The translations under genes were made by a program, and so were the position numbers. Below are positions 29,581 to 42,308 of a DNA stretch of 64,000 nucleotides, one piece after another. Origin of the DNA: Nocardioides sp. TF02-7 (GTDB lineage Bacteria > Actinomycetota > Actinomycetes > Propionibacteriales > Nocardioidaceae); assembly GCF_022437945.1 (NCBI RefSeq), contig NZ_CP092535.1:3224001-3288000 (forward strand). Reading direction: 5' to 3'. The notes below the pieces were generated by a model. The model saw nothing but the letters and a program-made list of their open reading frames with translations. It was not told the origin of the DNA and did no database searches. Numbering within the stretch: the first letter of the stretch is position 1; every line of letters begins with the position of its first letter.

Positions 29581-31374
29581 ATGAGCCGTGTCCTCTCCGC
29601 CGTCGCCTGGCCGTATGCCAACGGCCCGCGCCACATCGGCCACGTCGCCGGTTTCGGCGTGCCCTCCGACGTGTTCAGCCGCTACCAGCGGATGGCCGGC
29701 AACGACGTCCTGATGGTGTCGGGCTCCGACGAGCACGGGACGCCGATCCTGATCGCCGCCGACGACGCCGGGGTCGCGCCCCAGGAGCTCGCCGACCGCA
29801 ACCACCGGCTGATCGTCGAGGACCTGGTCTCGCTCGGCGTCACCTACGACCTCTACACGCGGACCACGACGCGCAACCACGAGGCGGTCGTGCAGGAGCT
29901 GTTCCTCGGCGTCCACCGCAACGGCTACTTCGTCGAGCGGACCACGTTCGGGGCGATCAGCCCGTCCACCGGCCGCACCCTGCCCGACCGCTACATCGAG
30001 GGCACCTGCCCCACTAGGGCTACGACGGCGCCCGGGGCGACCAGTGCGACAACTGCGGCAAGCAGCTCGACCCGCAGGACCTGGAGAACCCGCGCTCGCG
30101 GATCAACGGGGAGACCCCGGAGTTCGTCGAGACGCAGCACTTCTTCCTCGACCTGCCGGCGCTGGCCGACGCGCTGGGGGAGTGGCTCGACCAGCGGGAG
30201 GCGACCGGCCTGTGGCGGCCGAACGTCATCCGCTTCTCCAAGAACATCCTCGAGGAGATCAGGCCGCGGGCGATGACGCGCGACATCGACTGGGGCATCA
30301 CGATCCCGCTCGAGGGGTGGCGCGACAACCCGACGAAGAAGCTCTACGTCTGGTTCGACGCGGTGATCGGCTACCTGTCGGCGTCGATCGAGTGGGCCCG
30401 CCGGCTCGGTGAGCCCGACCGCTGGCGCGACTGGTGGAACGACCCGGAGGCGCTGTCCTACTACTTCATGGGCAAGGACAACATCACCTTCCACTCCCAG
30501 ATCTGGCCGGCCGAGCTGCTGGCCTACGCAGGCCAGGGGAGCCGGGGCGGCGAGCCGGGCCAGTACGGCGTGCTCAACCTGCCGACGGAGGTCGTCAGCT
30601 CGGAGTTCCTCACGATGGAGGGTCGCAAGTTCTCCTCCTCCAAGCGGGTGGTGATCTACGTCCGCGACCTGCTCAGCCGCTACCAGCCCGACGCGTTCCG
30701 TTACTTCGTGGCCGCGGCCGGCCCGGAGAACCAGGACGCCGACTTCACCTGGGCCGAGTTCGTGCGGCGCACCAACGACGAGCTGGTGGCGGGCTGGGGG
30801 CAACCTGGTCAACCGCACGGCGAACCTGATCCACAGGAACTTCGGCGAGATCCCTGCCGCCGGCTCGCTCACCCCGGAGGACGAGGCGGTGCTCGCCGTC
30901 GCCGAGGGGGCCTTCGCGACGGTCGGCGACCTGATCGGCCGGCACCGGCAGAAGGCGGCGGTCGGGGAGGCGATGCGCGCGGTCGGCGAGGTCAACAAGT
31001 ACGTCTCCGACCACGAGCCGTGGAAGCTCAAGGGCGAGGAGCAGCGCGAGCGGCTCGGCACGATCCTCCACGTCGCCGCCCAGTGCGTGGCCGACCTCAA
31101 CCTGGTGCTCGCGCCGTTCCTGCCGTTCTCCGCCAACGAGGTCGACCGGGCGCTCGGCGGCAAGGGCGACGTCGCGCCGATGCCCCGGATCGACGAGGTC
31201 GACGACCTGGACGGCGGCGCGGCGTACCCGGTCATCACCGGCGACTACTCCGGCTTCCCCGCCTGGCGGCGTCACCCCGTCGAGCCGGGCACCCCCGTGG
31301 CGAAGCCGACCCCGGTGTTCACCAAGCTCGACCCCGCGGTCGTCGACGAGGAGCTCGCCCGGCTCGAGGGGTGA
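29581..31374 (+). CDS. metG: Methionyl-tRNA synthetase, two frameshifts
   Basis: This enzyme charges tRNA-Met. The class I signatures are present: HIGH as ANGPRHIGH near residue 17, and KFSSSK (the KMSKS equivalent) in [14 protein letters not shown] zinc-knuckle pair CDNCGKQ marks the connective peptide. Frames break near 30015 (CCCCACTAGGG, expected CPHCGYDGARG) and near 30797 (TGGGGGCAACC, where one less G gives [12 protein letters not shown]). The anticodon-binding domain follows, ending ELARLEG. Restored length is about 597 aa. TAGGAT lies 7 bases before the ATG. Because it is essential, the breaks are almost certainly sequence errors. Confidence 0.95.
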
Positions 31375-31430
31375 CTGCTCGGCGGGTGGGCTGCCCGGGT
31401 GAGCCCGGTGCCGCTGGGTACTCGCCCCGC

Positions 31431-31652
31431 ATGAGCGCGACGCCCGACCCCGAGCAGGCACGCGGAGCCACGCAGGCCGCCGTCGACGCGACGGCGACCG
31501 CCTACACCGACGACCCCGCGACCGACGTCGACCAGCGCCTGCGCGCGGAGCTGGAGCAGCGCGGCCTGACCGTCGACGACGCCTGGGTCGCCGAGGTCGC
31601 CCACCGGATCCGCTCCGGCCACCACGTGTCCTTCGACGGCGACAGCACCTGA
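31431..31652 (+). CDS. Small hypothetical protein
   Basis: A 73-aa hydrophilic, acidic protein: [36 protein letters not shown] is split around a predicted helix. No known domain is evident. Codon use matches neighbouring genes (G/C at third positions). It lies 56 bases after metG in the same direction and may be co-transcribed. It is followed by the repeat element. Confidence 0.6.
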   Translation: MSATPDPEQARGATQAAVDATATAYTDDPATDVDQRLRAELEQRGLTVDDAWVAEVAHRIRSGHHVSFDGDST

Positions 31653-31683
31653 GGGTCGTCCGGGCTTCTGGTTCCCGTCGGCT

Positions 31684-32269
31684 GCGCGGCGCGGGTGGCG
31701 GGTTGCCGGTGGTCGCGACCGACAGGCAGCGACGGGGAGGAGTGAGCCGCGGGTCGGGCGCCGCGGCCGGCGGCAGCGCCCACGGCCGCTACCCGGGTGT
31801 TCGAGCGACTCCCTCGGTGCTGTGACCGGTTTGAGCGCCCGGGGAGTGACTGGAACTCCGGGGAGTGACGATTGGTCACGAACCGCGGGCGCGGGGGCTG
31901 ATTCCGTGCGGTTTGTGACCAATCGCGGCCCGCCGCCCGACCGCCCGCCCCGCCCCCGCACCTCCTCCCTCGTCGCTGCCTGTCGGTCGCATCCCCGGCG
32001 GACCTGTCGCCCGCACTCCGAGCCTGATGGGGCGGGTACCCGGGTGTTCGAGCGACTCCCTCGGTGCTGTGACCGGTTTAAGCGCCCGGGGAGTGACTGG
32101 AACTCCGGGGAGCGACGATTGGTCACGAACCGCGGGCGCGGGGGCTGATTCCGTGCGGTTTCTGACCAATCGCGGCCCGCCACCCGACCGCCCGCCCCGC
32201 CCCAGCCCTCTCCTCCTCGTCGCTGCCTGTCGGTCGCGACCCCGGCGGACCTGTCGCCCGCACTCCGAA
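31684..32269. repeat. MITE-like intergenic element with internal duplication
   Basis: The left end (31684-31740) and right end (31961-32014, repeated at 32209-32261) are inverted copies sharing CGACCGACAGGCAGCGACG. Between them, CGATTGGTCACGAACCGC (31869-31886) pairs with 31908-31925 with one mismatch. The segment from 31791 is duplicated at 32038 (period 247 bp, about 95% identical), including a second hairpin at 32116-32172. No transposase is present and no convincing gene fits. Confidence 0.75.
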
Positions 32270-32347
32270 CCCCACCGCTCCCGGAGCACCGACCCCAGCA
32301 CCCGAAACCCACTTGCCCCACCCCGGCCCCGGTGCCAGCCTCACCGC

Positions 32348-33266
32348 ATGACGGACAACGCCGACGGCCACCGGGTCACCTTCACCACTGACGCGGCGGA
32401 GTTCCTCGACCGCGCCGGGGGAGCTGTTGGCCGCGGACCCGGTGCCGGCGACGGTGGTGGCCACCACGGCGCAGCGGGCGCGGGCGGCGGCGGAGCGCGG
32501 GGAGGACCCGCGCGGGGGCTGCCGTTCTGGTGGTTCGCGGTGGTGGCGGACCGGACCGGGGCGGTGGTCGGCGCGGCGATGCGGACGGCCCCGTTCGCGC
32601 CCTACCCGGCGTACGTGCTGTCGATGCCCGACGCGGCGGCGGAGGCGCTCGCCGACGCGATCCTCGACCGGGGCGAGGAGGTCGGGGGGCGTCAACGGCG
32701 ACCGGCCGGCCACCGACGTGGTCGCCGCCCGGGTGGCCGCCCGCACCGGCACCGGGGTCGAGGTGCTCCTGCACCAACGGCTGTTCGAGCTCGGCGACCT
32801 GGTCGAGCCCCCGCCGGTGCCGGGCCGGCTGCGGGAGGCGCGTCCCGACGAGGCGGAGCTGGCGCTGAAGTGGATCCACCGGTTCTTCCTCGACGCCGAC
32901 GAGCAGGCCGGCCGCGAGCCCGGGTCGGTTCACGACCCCGGGCACTTCACACTCGCGGACGTCGAGCGCAAGCTGGCCGAGGGCGTGCTGTGGTTCTGGG
33001 TCGACGAGCACGACGTACCCGTCCACCTGACCGGCGCCAACCCGCCGGCGTTCGGCACCGTGCGGGTGGGTCCGGTGTTCACGCCGGAGGCGCTGCGCGG
33101 CCGTCGCTACGGCGCCGCCGGTGTCGCGGCCGTGTCCCGCCTGCTGCTCGAGCAGGGACACCGGCCGATCCTGTTCACCGACCAGGCCAACCCGGTGTCG
33201 AACCGGCTCTACGAGCAGCTCGGCTACCGGCGAGTCGTCGACACCGTGCAGCTCGTGATCGGCTGA
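32348..33266 (+). CDS. GNAT-family acetyltransferase (two-domain), three frameshifts
   Basis: The C-terminal GNAT domain has TVRVGPVFTPEALRGRRYGAAGVAAVS, the acetyl-CoA-binding motif A, and LFTDQANPVSNRLYEQLGY (motif B), typical of actinobacterial GNATs with a degenerate N-terminal acetyltransferase domain. Frame changes occur near 32420 (GGGGG), 32515 (GGGGG) and 32688 (GGGGGG); removing one G at the last gives EEVGGVNGDRPA. The ATG begins MTDNADGHRVTFTTDAAEFL. The target is unknown. It follows the repeat element and ends 16 bases before the esterase. Confidence 0.8.
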
Positions 33267-33282
33267 CTCCTAGGGTGGCGCC

Positions 33283-34173
33283 ATGGCGCTCCACCCCCAG
33301 GCCCGCAAGGCGATCGAGCAGTACGAGTCCGAGCTGCGGGTGAACGACCCGGCCTACGACGTCGCCGCCGCCCGCGCCCGCGACCACGCCGAGGCGCTCA
33401 CCGCCCCGCGGGAGGACGTCGCGGAGGTGCGCGACGTCGACGCCGGCGGCGTGCCCGCCCGGCTCTACCTGCCCGAGGGGTACGACGCCGTGGTGCTGCA
33501 CGCGCACGGCGGCGGGTTCGTCCTCAACGACGTCGAGATCCACGACCCGGCGGCCCGGCGGCTCGCCAACCGCACCGGCGCGGCCGTGCTGAGCGTCGAC
33601 TACCGGCGGCCGCCCGAGCACCGGTTCCCGGCCGCCCCCGACGACGTCAGCGCCGCGCTGGCCTGGCTCGACGAGCAGCCCGGCCTCGCCGGCCTGCCCA
33701 CCTTCGCCCACGGCGACAGCGCCGGCGCCAACCTCGCGCTGGTGACGGCGCTCCGGCGGCCGGAGCGGTTCGCGGGGGTCGCGCTCGTCTACCCCTTCCT
33801 CGACCCCACGACGTCCTACGACTCCTACCGGACCGCGGCCGAGGGCTTCGACGTCGCCGAGGCCGCCTGGTACTGGCAGCAGTACGCCGCCGGGCCTGCC
33901 GACCTGGAGCACCCCGACCTGGCGCCGCTCCGGTCGGACCGGCTCGGCCTCCTCCCGCCCACGCTGGTCGTCACGGCCGAGCACGACCCGCTGCGCGACG
34001 AGGGCGAGCACCTGGTCGAGCTGCTCGCCGACGCCGGGGTGGAGGTCGTCGGCACCCGCTACCTCGGGCAGATCCACGGGTTCTGGCGCCACGACCGGGT
34101 GTTCGACGCCGCCGAGCCGCTGATGCGCCAGGTCGCGTCGTGGATCCGGATGCAGGTGGAACGGGGCCGGTGA
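33283..34173 (+). CDS. Alpha/beta hydrolase, HSL-type carboxylesterase
   Basis: This hormone-sensitive-lipase-family esterase shows the oxyanion-hole HAHGGGF, the nucleophile elbow HGDSAGANLA, the aspartate in VTAEHDPLRDEG and the histidine in GQIHGFWR. Length 296 aa is typical. A TAGGGT hexamer sits 6 bases before the ATG, so it has its own promoter despite the short gap to the acetyltransferase. It probably hydrolyses short-chain esters. The frame is intact. Confidence 0.92.
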   Translation: MALHPQARKAIEQYESELRVNDPAYDVAAARARDHAEALTAPREDVAEVRDVDAGGVPARLYLPEGYDAVVLHAHGGGFVLNDVEIHDPAARRLANRTGAAVLSVDYRRPPEHRFPAAPDDVSAALAWLDEQPGLAGLPTFAHGDSAGANLALVTALRRPERFAGVALVYPFLDPTTSYDSYRTAAEGFDVAEAAWYWQQYAAGPADLEHPDLAPLRSDRLGLLPPTLVVTAEHDPLRDEGEHLVELLADAGVEVVGTRYLGQIHGFWRHDRVFDAAEPLMRQVASWIRMQVERGR

Positions 34174-34214
34174 CAGGGGCCGACGGAGGGGGGCGCCGTA
34201 GACTCGCGCCCGCC

Positions 34215-35572
34215 ATGACCGATCCCGCCGCCCGTGCCGCCGAGACCTTCGCCGAGGCCGAGGACGCCCTCCTGTCCCGGTGGCCCGAGACCCGCCTGGA
34301 GCCGTCGCTCGACCGGATCCGCGCCTTCACCGAGCTGCTCGGCGACCCGCAGCGGGCCTACCGGTCGGTGCACCTGACGGGCACCAACGGCAAGACGTCG
34401 ACGGCGCGGATGGTCGACGCGCTGCTGCGGGCCCTCGACCTGCGCACGGGCCGGTTCACCAGCCCGCACGTGGAGCGGATGAGCGAGCGGATCAGCATCG
34501 ACGGCGAGCCGCTGTCGGACGAGGACTTCGTGCGGGCGTTCAACGATGTCGCCCCCTACACCCACCTCGTCGACGAGAGCGAGGCGCACCCGCTCTCCTT
34601 CTTCGAGACCGTCGTCGGCATGGCGTACGCCGCGTTCGCCGACGCCCCGGTCGACGTCGCCGTGGTGGAGGTCGGGATGGGCGGCTCGTGGGACGCCACC
34701 AACGTGATCGACGCCGACGTCGCGGTGGTCACGCCGATCGCCGTCGACCACGCCGGCTACCTGGGCCCCACGCCGGTCGCGATCGCGGAGGAGAAGGCCG
34801 GGATCGTCAAGGAGGGTGCGACCGTCGTCGTCGCCCTGCAGACCCCGGAGGTCGCCAAGGTGCTGCTGCGCCGCGCCGCCGAGGTCGGCGCCACCGTCGT
34901 CCGGGAGGGCGTCGACTTCGGCGTCGTCTCCCGGGTGCCCGCCGTCGGGGGGCAGTCGGTGACGCTGCAGGGCCGCCGTGGTCGCTACGACGAGCTCTTC
35001 CTCCCGCTCTACGGCGCCCACCAGGCGCAGAACGCCGTGGTCGCGCTGGCCGCCGTGGAGGCGCTGGTCGGCGGCGACGAGCCGCTCGCCGACGAGGTCG
35101 TCCGCCAGGCGTTCGCCGAGGCGACCTCGCCGGGCCGGCTGGAGGTCGTGCGGCGCAGCCTGACCATCGTGCTCGACGCCGCCCACAACCCGGCGGGTGC
35201 CGAGGCGACCGCGGCTGCGCTCGAGGACTCCTTCCGGTTCGACCCGCTGGTCGGCGTGGTGGGCGTCATGGGCGACAAGGACGCCGAGGGGTTCCTCGCC
35301 GCGTTCGAGCCGCACCTGCGGCACGTCGTGGTCACCCAGAGCTCCACCGCCCGGGCGATGTCCGTCGACGACCTCGCCCGCACCGCGATCGAGGTGTTCG
35401 GTGAGGACCGGGTGATCGTCGCCCCCGGCTGGCCGACGCGATCGACCAGGCGGCCGGCCTCGCCGAGGCGGCCGCCGGGTCCGGCGACGCGCTCGGCTCC
35501 GGCGCGGTGCTCGTCACCGGCTCCGTCGTGACCGTCGGTGAGGCGCGCCAGCTGCTGCGGGGCCGTCGGTGA
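34215..35572 (+). CDS. folC: Bifunctional folylpolyglutamate/dihydrofolate synthase, one frameshift
   Basis: This Mur-ligase-family enzyme adds glutamates to folates. The P-loop is TGTNGKTST near residue 58. FTSPHVERMSERI, EVGMGGSWDATNVID and the carbamylated lysine region EEKAGIVKEG follow, and LDAAHNPAGA marks the C-terminal domain. The frame breaks near 35428 (GCCCCCGGCTGG); adding one G gives APGLADAIDQAAGLAEAA. The stop overlaps the next start by 4 bases (GTGA). TAGACT lies 10 bases before the ATG. Confidence 0.94.
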
Positions 35573-35964
35573 GCGGGGCGGTCCCCGCGCGGGGCGGCCG
35601 GTCGCCGCGACGCGCGATGTGCGCGGCGGTCCTGTCGCTGGAGGCGATCACGCTCGGCCTGACCACGCCGGTGATGATCACCATCGCCGACGTCGACCCG
35701 CCGGTCGCGCTGACCGTGGGCCTCGGCCTGGCGGTCGGGTGCCTGGTCGTGGCCGGCCTGCTGCGGGCGGAGTGGGCCTACTGGCCGGGCCACGCGGTGC
35801 AGGTGGCGGCGGTGGCGCTCGGGCTGGTGGTGCCGCTCATGTTCGTGCTCGGGGGGATCTTCGCCCTGCTGTGGGGGACGGCGTACTGGCTGGGCCGGAA
35901 AATCGAGCGGGAGCGGGAGGCGGCGTACGCCGCGTGGGAATCCCGCGGGGAATCTGACGACTAG
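35569..35964 (+). CDS. DUF4233 membrane protein
   Basis: A 131-aa protein with four hydrophobic helices (SLEAITLGLTTPVMITIADV, VALTVGLGLAVGCLVVAGLL, AVQVAAVALGLVVPLMFVLG, GIFALLWGTAYWLG), a basic N-terminus and a charged C-terminus. DUF4233 proteins follow folC in many actinobacteria; translation is coupled here by a GTGA overlap. Function is unknown. Its stop is 25 bases before secA. Confidence 0.88.
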   Translation: MSGAVPARGGRSPRRAMCAAVLSLEAITLGLTTPVMITIADVDPPVALTVGLGLAVGCLVVAGLLRAEWAYWPGHAVQVAAVALGLVVPLMFVLGGIFALLWGTAYWLGRKIEREREAAYAAWESRGESDD

Positions 35965-35988
35965 CGGCCGCTCGGTAGAGTGGCAGCC

Positions 35989-38894
<2,906 letters not shown>

Positions 38895-38912
38895 CCGGCG
38901 AGCGGTCGGGGC

Positions 38913-39434
38913 TCAGGAGTAGTCCAGCGCGCTGCACAGCCAGCGCTGCCGGACCCGCTCGAACCGGGTGGCGAGCGCGCGCGACCGCTCGCCGTACCGC
39001 ACGTGGACGGCGGCCTCGACGACGTCGGTGCTGAGGAAGCAGGCGTGCACGCTCAGCACGCGGGGGCGCACCGGCTGCACCCGGGCGAGGCCGGGCTGGT
39101 GACCGCCAGCGCGGGCGACGAGCAGGGCGCGGCGGCGGAGGTCGGCGTAGACCTCGGGGGTGGTCCAGCGCAGGAGCTGGGACGCCGGGCGGTCGCCACC
39201 GACGATCTCGACCGCGGCTTGGACGTAACGACGGGCCCACTCCTCGACGGCGCGGCGCTGGCGCTGGTCGATCGGCACGACCACCGATCCCGCCCCGGCG
39301 TCGCCCGCCGGCGGCGGCGGCTCGTGCCGCGGCAGGATGGCCAGGGCGAGCGTGCCCTGGGTGGCGGCGACGGGCACCGGGAGGCGCACGCCCGTGGGGC
39401 GGAGCGGGAACGGCGTCGCGACGGTGTCGGTCAT
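38913..39434 (-). CDS. DUF6459 / Rv3235-like protein
   Basis: The 173-aa protein carries QRRAVEEWARRYVQAAVEIVGGDRP, QLLRWTTPEVYADLRRRA and VHACFLSTDVVEAAVHVRYGERSRALATRFE. This is the Rv3235-type family that sits beside secA in mycobacteria and other actinobacteria; the same position is kept here, convergent with secA. It resembles an NTF2-like/accessory fold of unknown role. Its ATG overlaps the stop of the LysM gene (ATGA), so the two are translated together. Confidence 0.82.
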   Translation of the reverse strand: MTDTVATPFPLRPTGVRLPVPVAATQGTLALAILPRHEPPPPAGDAGAGSVVVPIDQRQRRAVEEWARRYVQAAVEIVGGDRPASQLLRWTTPEVYADLRRRALLVARAGGHQPGLARVQPVRPRVLSVHACFLSTDVVEAAVHVRYGERSRALATRFERVRQRWLCSALDYS

Positions 39435-40102
39435 CGGTGCTCCTGCGGCTGGTGAGGCGGCGGCAGCACGAGCTGCTGCCCGGGGTGGATGAGGTCGGGG
39501 TCGGGGCCGATCTCGGCGGCGTTGACGGCGTGGACGCGCTGCCAGTACGCCGTGACCTCGGCCGCGCTCGCCGCGCCGTCGAGCCGGTCGGCGGCGATCG
39601 TCCAGAGCGAGTCACCGGTCCGCACCCGATGCGTCTCCGGCGCCGCCGGCCGCCGCGCACCGCCGGTCGCCCGGTCGGGCAGCGGCAGGCCGGCCAGGAG
39701 CTCCTGGCCGACCCTCGCCGGTGGATCGGTGCGGGGAGAGCGCTCGTCCGGGACCGGGCCGGTCGCCGCCGCGGCGGGCGCCCCCCAGGGCGGCGGCCCC
39801 GCAAGCGAGGAGGACCAGCGCCCGCAGCGGCCCCGGCCGGCGGGCGCGAGCGGCCGGCAGACGGCCGAGGACGACCCGCACGGCCACGTCGGTGGTGAGC
39901 AGCCACAGCCACCCCGCCGCGACGAGGGCCGCGGCCGCGCAGCCCCGGTGAGCAGGTCGGCGAAGGTGACCGGCCGGTCGCCACGCAGCGGCGCTGCCAC
40001 CACCGCCGCGGCGGCCGTCGTCAGCGCGGCGGCGACACCGGTGACGAGCACCCAGACGGCGCAGCAGCGGAGCCGTGCCGGTGGTTGCGAGCAGACGTAC
40101 AT
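39431..40102 (-). CDS. LysM-domain membrane protein, two frameshifts
   Basis: The N-terminus has two helices (VWVLVTGVAAALTTAAAAVV, then LVAAGWLWLLTTDVAVRVVL) and a third hydrophobic stretch (LRALVLLACGAAALGG). The C-terminus is a LysM domain: HRVRTGDSLWTIAADRL and NAAEIGPDPDLIHPGQQLVLP. Frames shift near 39940 and near 39780 (GCCCCCCAGG). It is probably anchored in the membrane with LysM binding peptidoglycan. It is translationally coupled to the DUF6459 gene. A 10-bp-period TTGCGT array lies 13 bases upstream of its start. Confidence 0.78.
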   Translation of the reverse strand: MYVCSQPPARLRCCAVWVLVTGVAAALTTAAAAVVAAPLRGDRPVTFADLLTGAARPRPSSRRGGCGCSPPTWPCGSSSAVCRPLAPAGRGRCGRWSSSLAGPPPWGAPAAAATGPVPDERSPRTDPPARVGQELLAGLPLPDRATGGARRPAAPETHRVRTGDSLWTIAADRLDGAASAAEVTAYWQRVHAVNAAEIGPDPDLIHPGQQLVLPPPHQPQEHR

Positions 40103-40114
40103 CCCGAGATCGCC

Positions 40115-40144
40115 TTGCGTGTGCTTGCGTTTGCTTACGTTTGC
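40115..40144. promoter_or_regulatory. Direct-repeat operator, three 10-bp TTGCGT units
   Basis: TTGCGTGTGC, TTGCGTTTGC and TTACGTTTGC follow without gaps at 40115, 40125 and 40135, with a fourth partial TTGCGT at 40141. A period near one DNA turn suggests cooperative binding of a small regulator on one face. It lies 13-42 bases upstream of the LysM gene start. Confidence 0.55.
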
Positions 40145-40184
40145 GTCAGTCTGCGTCCACTGGTGCTCCGCGTCAATCTGCTTT

Positions 40185-40200
40185 CCACAGACGTCTGTGG
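40185..40200. promoter_or_regulatory. Perfect 16-bp palindrome
   Basis: CCACAGACGTCTGTGG is fully self-complementary. It lies 12 bases before the start of the plus-strand gene at 40213, in the control region shared with the divergent LysM operon, and is a candidate repressor site. Confidence 0.45.
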
Positions 40201-40212
40201 TGGGCTGACGAC

Positions 40213-40750
40213 ATGGGCTGGGAGGACGAGCTGTTCGCGCTGTTCGACGACCTGGAGGACCAGGCAGGGGCGCTCGCGGCAGCGGAGCGCGACGCGGAGG
40301 TCGCCGACCGCAGCCGCGCGGAGTACCAGCAGGTCACCCTCGCCAGCCGGTTGATGGCGTCGGCCGGGACCGACGTGACGCTGGTGGTGGCCGGGGGTCG
40401 GTCCGGTGTCGGGCACCCTCGAGCGGGTCGCGGCCGACTGGTTGCTTCTCTCCTCCCGGCCGCACGACTGGGTGGTCAGCACCGGCGCGATCAGCACGGT
40501 CGAGGGAGCATCGGTGCGGTCGGTTCCCGAGGTGGCGTGGTCGCCGCTGACCCGCCTCGGCCTCGGGTCGGCGCTGCGGCGGGTCGCCGAGGCCGGTGAG
40601 CGCTGCATGCTCCACCTGCGCGACGGCAGCCGGCACGAGGGGACGCTGCGCCGGGTGGGCGCCGACTTCTGCGAGCTGGTGACGGGGGAGGAGCGCCGGC
40701 TGCGGCTGGTCGCGTTCGACGCGCTCGCCGCGGCGCAGTCGCTCGGCTAG
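40213..40750 (+). CDS. Conserved actinobacterial hypothetical protein, one frameshift
   Basis: The N-terminal MGWEDELFALFDDLEDQAGALAAAERDAEVADRSRAEY is an acidic helix, split here only for description. The C-terminal region has SGTLERVAADWLLL and RDGSRHEGTLRRVGADFCELV, which resembles the two strands of an Sm-like barrel twice over, but I cannot assign an RNA-binding role. The frame breaks near 40395 (GGCCGGGGGTCGG). It is divergent from the LysM operon and convergent with tatB (4 bases apart). Confidence 0.7.
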
Positions 40751-40754
40751 GACC

Positions 40755-41093
40755 TCAGGTCGCGTCGACGTCGTACGGCGGCCGCTCGCCCGGGCCGAGC
40801 GGGCGCTGGCCGGGCCGGCGCCTGCGGCGCGGCTCGTCGTCGTCCTCCTCGGCCATCGCCTCGGCGATGTGCTTGCGCACGATCACCCGCGGGTCGAGGT
40901 CCCGCAGCTCCAGGTCGGAGAACTCCGGACCGAGCTCGGAGCGGAGCTCGTCGCGCGCGTTGTTGGCGAACTGCCGGACGGTGCGCAGCATCCGGCCCGC
41001 CTGACGCGCCAGGTCGGGCAGCCTGTCGGGGCCGAAGACGAGCACGGCGAGGAACGCGATGACGACGAGCTCGCCGAAGCCGATGCCGAACAC
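40755..41093 (-). CDS. tatB: Twin-arginine translocase subunit TatB
   Basis: A 112-aa protein with a short N-terminal membrane helix (GFGELVVIAFLAVLVFGPDRLPDLA) containing the invariant FGPDRLP hinge, then an amphipathic helix (ARQAGRMLRTVRQFANNARDEL) and an acidic-basic tail. Length and the GE near residue 7 fit TatB rather than TatA. It would bind Tat substrates with TatC, which is not in the window. It is 27 bases behind mrp on the same strand. Confidence 0.9.
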   Translation of the reverse strand: MFGIGFGELVVIAFLAVLVFGPDRLPDLARQAGRMLRTVRQFANNARDELRSELGPEFSDLELRDLDPRVIVRKHIAEAMAEEDDDEPRRRRRPGQRPLGPGERPPYDVDAT

Positions 41094-41120
41094 CCGCTGC
41101 CCCCGCCGTGCGCGACCGGG

Positions 41121-42297
41121 TCAGAACTTGCTGGTCGGCGTGAGGCCGAGCTGGAGGCCGGCGAGACCGCGCCCGCGGCCGTCGATCCGGTCGGCGATCT
41201 CCCGGAGGGCGGCTGCGGCAGGTGACGTCGGGTCGGACTCGACGATCGGCTTGCCGACGTCGCCGCCCTCGCGGAGCGAGATGTCGAGCGGCACCCGGCC
41301 GAGGACCGGCACGTCGTAGCCGAACCGCTGGGAGAGCGTCGCCGCGACCCGGTCGCCGCCGCCGGCGCCGAACACCTCGAGCCGGTGGTCCTTGCCCTCC
41401 GCGGTGCAGTGCGGGCACGGGAGGTAGCTCATGTTCTCGACCACGCCGATCACCCGCTGGTGCATCATCGAGGCCATCGTGCCGGCGCGCTCGGCGACCT
41501 CGGTGGCGGCCTCCTGCGGGGTGGTCACGACCACGACCTCGGCGCCGGGGAGGTGCTGACCGAGCGAGATCGCGACGTCGCCGGTGCCCGGCGGGAGGTC
41601 GAGGAGGAGGACGTCGAGGTCGCCCCAGTAGACGTCGGACAGCATCTGCACGAGCGCCCGGTCGAGCATCGGGCCCCGCCAGGCTGACGACCTGGTCGCG
41701 CCGCGGCTTCAGCATGCCGATCGAGATCACGGAGACGCCCGACGGGGTCGGCACCGGCATGATCAGGTCCTCGACCTGGGTGGGCCGCTGGTCGGCGACG
41801 CCCAGCATCGCCGGCACCGAGTGGCCGTAGATGTCGGCGTCGACGACGCCCACCTTGCGGCCGGCGCGGGCCAGCGCCAGCGCGAGGTTGACGGTGACCG
41901 ACGACTTGCCGACGCCGCCCTTGCCGCTGGCGATCGCGACCACCTTGGTGAGCGAGCCGGGCTGGGCGAACGGGATCTCCCGCTGCGCCGCGCCGCCGCG
42001 GAGCTGCTCGTGCAGGGAACCGCGCTGCTCGGCGCTCATCACGCCGAGGTCGAGGTCGACCCGGCTCACGCCGTCGACCGCGCCCACGGCGGCGGTGACG
42101 TCGCGGTTGATCGTGTCCTTCAGGGGGCAGCCGGCCACGGTCAGCAGCACGCGGACGCTCACGACGCCGTCGTCGGCGACGTCGACCGTGTCGACCATCC
42201 CGAGCTCGGTGATCGGGCGCTTGATCTCGGGGTCGTTGACCGTGGTGAGCGCGGCGGTGACCTGCTCGACGGTGGGGACCGGGTGCGTGGTGCTCAC
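41121..42297 (-). CDS. mrp: Mrp/NBP35-type iron-sulfur carrier ATPase, one frameshift
   Basis: This P-loop ATPase of the ApbC/Nbp35 class delivers Fe-S clusters. An N-terminal DUF59 (MIP18) domain (TTVNDPEIKRPITELGMVDTV) precedes the ATPase: SGKGGVGKSS (deviant Walker A), DADIYGHS, DVLLLDLPPGTGD. The CPHC pair in YLPCPHCTAEG would bridge a cluster in the dimer. The frame breaks near 41680 (GGGCCCCGCC). I chose GTG 42297. It lies in a minus-strand run mgtE-like, DUF1003, mrp, tatB. Confidence 0.92.
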
Positions 42298-42308
42298 GAC
42301 AACCGAGT

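Noticed and set aside
29581..31374. Programmed ribosomal frameshifting in metG
   Set aside because: There is no slippery heptamer followed by a conserved pseudoknot, and the same type of break occurs in dozens of unrelated genes here.
31791..32321. Arg/Pro-rich genes within the repeat element
   Set aside because: Open frames on both strands follow the tandem duplication, lack any domain and have codon use driven by base composition.
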